Positions 5,661 to 7,079 of a stretch of 7,079 bases of DNA are shown here, one piece after another (within the stretch, counting starts at the first letter, position 1; each line of letters opens with the position of its first letter). Source of the DNA: Ruminococcus sp. AF41-9 (GTDB taxonomy: Bacteria > Bacillota > Clostridia > Lachnospirales > Lachnospiraceae); NCBI RefSeq assembly GCF_003477525.1, contig NZ_QUDO01000096.1, positions 1 through 7,079 on the forward strand, read 5' to 3'. Under the pieces are notes generated by a model. That model was not told the origin of the DNA, searched no databases, and saw only the letters and a list, made by a program, of their open reading frames with translations. Made by a program: the position numbers and the translations under genes.

Positions 5661-5681
5661 TCGTGATAGATATGATCACGA
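5661..5681. promoter_or_regulatory. 21-bp palindromic operator-like site upstream of mobC
   Basis: TCGTGAT (5661-5667) and ATCACGA (5675-5681) are perfect inverted 7-mers with a 7-bp spacer. The centre-to-centre distance of 14 bp suits a dimeric DNA-binding protein such as a ribbon-helix-helix or helix-turn-helix regulator. It lies upstream of the possible mobC promoter and could be a MobC or regulator site, or part of oriT. Confidence 0.5.
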
Positions 5682-5740
5682 TGCGACTGTTTTTTTACAG
5701 GAGCCAAGTATGCATATTAGTGAAAACTGTATTATCTGAG

Positions 5741-5830
5741 GGTATGGGGAGCAGAATCCCCATCAAGATTGCCGGAAAGTCGAAAGTCACGAAGTGAGTT
5801 TTGAGTTACTCAGGCGAAACTTGCTCTGTC
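5741..5830 (-). other. Candidate origin of transfer (oriT)
   Basis: The region directly upstream of mobC is the usual oriT position. ATGGGGA (5744-5750) and TCCCCAT (5757-5763) form a perfect 7-bp inverted repeat with a 6-nt loop. On the minus strand, loop and right arm read ATTCTGCTCCC, loosely like the IncP-type nick consensus ATCCTG|C. Small repeats follow (AAGTCGAAAGTC, TCACgaaGTGA). This stretch is less AT-rich than the DNA to its right and has no coding frame. The nick position is a guess. Confidence 0.4.
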
Positions 5831-5867
5831 GAAAATGTTACACCAACTGGCCTATTTATTACATAAT

Positions 5868-5897
5868 TTAGAACAGCATAATTTTCTATTATATAAT
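5868..5897 (+). promoter_or_regulatory. Promoter of the BtrH-like gene
   Basis: A perfect TATAAT -10 box (5892-5897) lies 23 nt before the ATG. The -35 is weak: TTAGAA (5868-5873) with an 18-nt spacer. The position suits a start close to the ribosome site AAGGATGG (5906-5913), leaving a short untranslated leader. Confidence 0.42.
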
Positions 5898-5920
5898 TAC
5901 GAAAAAAGGATGGAACTGCT

Positions 5921-6859
5921 ATGTATAAAGAATTATTTAATGGGTATAACTGCTTATCAGCAGCGTTAGGGGAATATAGTATTAGAAAAAAATATGATTA
6001 CATAACAGATGTAATTAATTCACAATTAACATTTATATTCGATGAGAAACCGTTTTGGGATGATGAATGGTTTGCAGGTTCAACATTGGAACCATTGGAT
6101 AAATATCTTTTAAATGACCTTATTAAATATCAATGTGGAAATTTATATCAAGAAAAAATGACTTTAGATAGGGAAATAGAATACTTAAAGAAAAATGATT
6201 TGTTGATTGTACTGGTTGACTTCTATTATATGAAGTCTGTGGATTGGAAACTGCTAAAGAGATTTAATATTTTACCAGAACATGATCCACATTTTATTTT
6301 AGTAGAATCAATAGATACATTCAACAATAGAGTTTCTATTATAGATCCCTATTATAATTATGTGGGGAAAATGGAGTTGGATAGATATGTGTTGGCTAGA
6401 AGTGGGGATACAAGACAAGGAAAAGTTGAAAACATCGCATATTTAGTGAGTTTTCCTGCTAAATCAAATTGTTATGATATAAAAAGTCTTTTTTATGATA
6501 GAATTCAACGATATTTTGAAGAAAAAATGTTTGAAGGCATTTTTAAAATGGGCGAAGAAATTGATAAGAGACGTTTGATATATGGACCAGATCAAGATAG
6601 AAAATGGGCAATTAATGCATATAATTGTTTGCGTTCTTCAATGGATCAACATACTAATTTGAACAAATTTGCTAAAAACTATCATATTGAACTTACAGAA
6701 GAATTCGAAGCATTGGAGAATATGTGGGGGCAACTAAGAAAAAAACTTATTGAATATTATAATCATAGATTAGATGATTTAGAAGAAATTTCATATGCGA
6801 CATTTAAAATAGGACAAATAGAAAAAGAAGCCGTTACTACATTGTTAAAACACAGATAG
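5921..6859 (+). CDS. BtrH N-terminal-domain-like protein (papain-fold, possible acyltransferase)
   Basis: Soluble protein of 312 residues. The N-terminal motif GYNCLSAALGEY (8-19, Cys11), the segment DPHFILVESID (122-132, His124) and VSIIDPYY (138-145, Asp142) give a Cys-His-Asp set spaced as in C39-peptidase/BtrH-type papain-fold proteins (PF14399 BtrH_N). The C-terminal 120 residues are helical and charged, with no motif I recognise. BtrH of butirosin biosynthesis moves an acyl group from a carrier protein to an amine, so a role in natural-product acyl transfer is plausible. A peptidase-like or amidase-like role is the alternative. The next reading frame could be a carrier protein. The start has GGATGG 7 nt upstream and a TATAAT box. 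The gene is divergent from mobC and clearly more AT-rich than the mobilization genes, suggesting a different origin. Confidence 0.58.
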   Translation: MYKELFNGYNCLSAALGEYSIRKKYDYITDVINSQLTFIFDEKPFWDDEWFAGSTLEPLDKYLLNDLIKYQCGNLYQEKMTLDREIEYLKKNDLLIVLVDFYYMKSVDWKLLKRFNILPEHDPHFILVESIDTFNNRVSIIDPYYNYVGKMELDRYVLARSGDTRQGKVENIAYLVSFPAKSNCYDIKSLFYDRIQRYFEEKMFEGIFKMGEEIDKRRLIYGPDQDRKWAINAYNCLRSSMDQHTNLNKFAKNYHIELTEEFEALENMWGQLRKKLIEYYNHRLDDLEEISYATFKIGQIEKEAVTTLLKHR

Positions 6860-6972
6860 AGGAAAATATAAATGAAACAGTATATTTATGACAAATAGAA
6901 AAAGAAGCCGTTACTACATTGTTAAAACACAGATAGAGGAAAATATAAATGAAACAGTATATTTATGACAAA
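6813..6972 (+). repeat. Exact tandem duplication, period 77 bp
   Basis: 6813-6889 is repeated without mismatch at 6890-6966, and both copies are followed by GACAAA, the 6-nt sequence that also begins each unit. The unit carries the last 15 codons of the BtrH-like gene, the following ribosome site and an ATG start. The first ATG (6872) therefore gives only MKQYIYDK before a stop. Confidence 0.95.
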
Positions 6973-7079
6973 GTTATTAATGTTATGGAAAATAAAATTC
7001 CACACAGATAGAGGAAAATATAAATGAAACAGTATATTTATGACAAAGTTATTAATGTTATGGAAAATAAAATTCCACA
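6928..7079 (+). repeat. Exact tandem duplication, period 75 bp, reaching the window edge
   Basis: 6928-7002 is repeated exactly at 7003-7077, and the last two bases also match. It overlaps the 77-bp duplication. The unit holds a ribosome site (GAGG), an ATG and about 18 codons. The copy starting at ATG 6949 ends after 20 codons (MKQYIYDKVINVMENKIPHR), while the last copy stays open. Either real slippage at short homologies (GACAAA, CACA) or an assembly error at a contig end would produce this. Confidence 0.95.
7024..7079 (+). CDS. Start of the next gene, possibly an acyl carrier protein (3' end outside window)
   Basis: ATG 7024 follows a GAGG ribosome site and opens MKQYIYDKVINVMENKIP, still open at the edge. 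The amphipathic helix pattern (hydrophobic residues at I, V, I, V, M and I) is what acyl carrier proteins show before their serine motif, and a carrier protein would suit the BtrH-like gene before it. Eighteen residues are too few for a firm call. Two abortive duplicates of this start lie upstream (6872 and 6949). Confidence 0.4.
   Translation, partial: MKQYIYDKVINVMENKIP

Noticed and set aside
1..7079. CRISPR array, tRNA, rRNA or insertion-sequence transposase
   Set aside because: No regularly spaced repeats with unique spacers, no tRNA or rRNA signature, and no transposase or integrase frame was found on either strand.

Overview
The window looks like accessory DNA from a low-GC Gram-positive bacterium, most likely a gut Clostridia/Lachnospiraceae relative. 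Evidence is the AT-rich sequence, strong GGAGG-type ribosome sites, and a MobC/relaxase pair (relaxase N-terminus MAILKHIASKNADYG) of the type carried by Tn1549-like and other mobilizable elements of gut Firmicutes. That lineage call is recognition from memory, not a search.

Layout. (1) 2-1990, plus strand: the 3' part of a bacteriocin-associated, FtsX-like membrane protein followed by its ABC ATPase, a pair typical of lactococcin 972-type loci. (2) About 1989-2340: a decayed duplicate of the promoter, leader and first codons of the gene at 2570-3199. It begins exactly at the ATPase stop codon. A small frameshifted ORF (2336-2486) and a strong bidirectional terminator (2557-2587) follow. (3) 2570-3462, minus strand: a probable PBECR4-family (BECR-fold nuclease-like) protein with its own sigma-A promoter (3434-3462) and a structured leader of about 230 nt. 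The leader holds two imperfect 51-53 nt tandem units and a hairpin. (4) 3507-5568, minus strand: mobC and a MOBP-type relaxase, translationally coupled. (5) 5569-5920: a divergent intergenic region with a 21-bp palindrome and an oriT-like inverted repeat. (6) 5921-6859, plus strand: a BtrH-like papain-fold protein, followed by the start of another gene (7024 onward) that may be an acyl carrier protein. (7) 6813-7079: two nested, exact tandem duplications of 77 and 75 bp at the window edge.

How the parts fit. The central, less AT-rich mobilization module (relaxase, MobC, oriT-like site) lies between two very AT-rich cargo pieces: peptide export/immunity on the left, acyl-transfer biosynthesis on the right. 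The duplicated leader suggests recombination between related mobile elements placed the left cargo here. The most interesting candidate is the PBECR4 gene with its leader. The order promoter, tandem-repeat RNA, hairpin, nuclease-like gene resembles type III toxin-antitoxin loci, but the toxin family is different. This is inference from architecture and from comparing the two copies inside the window.
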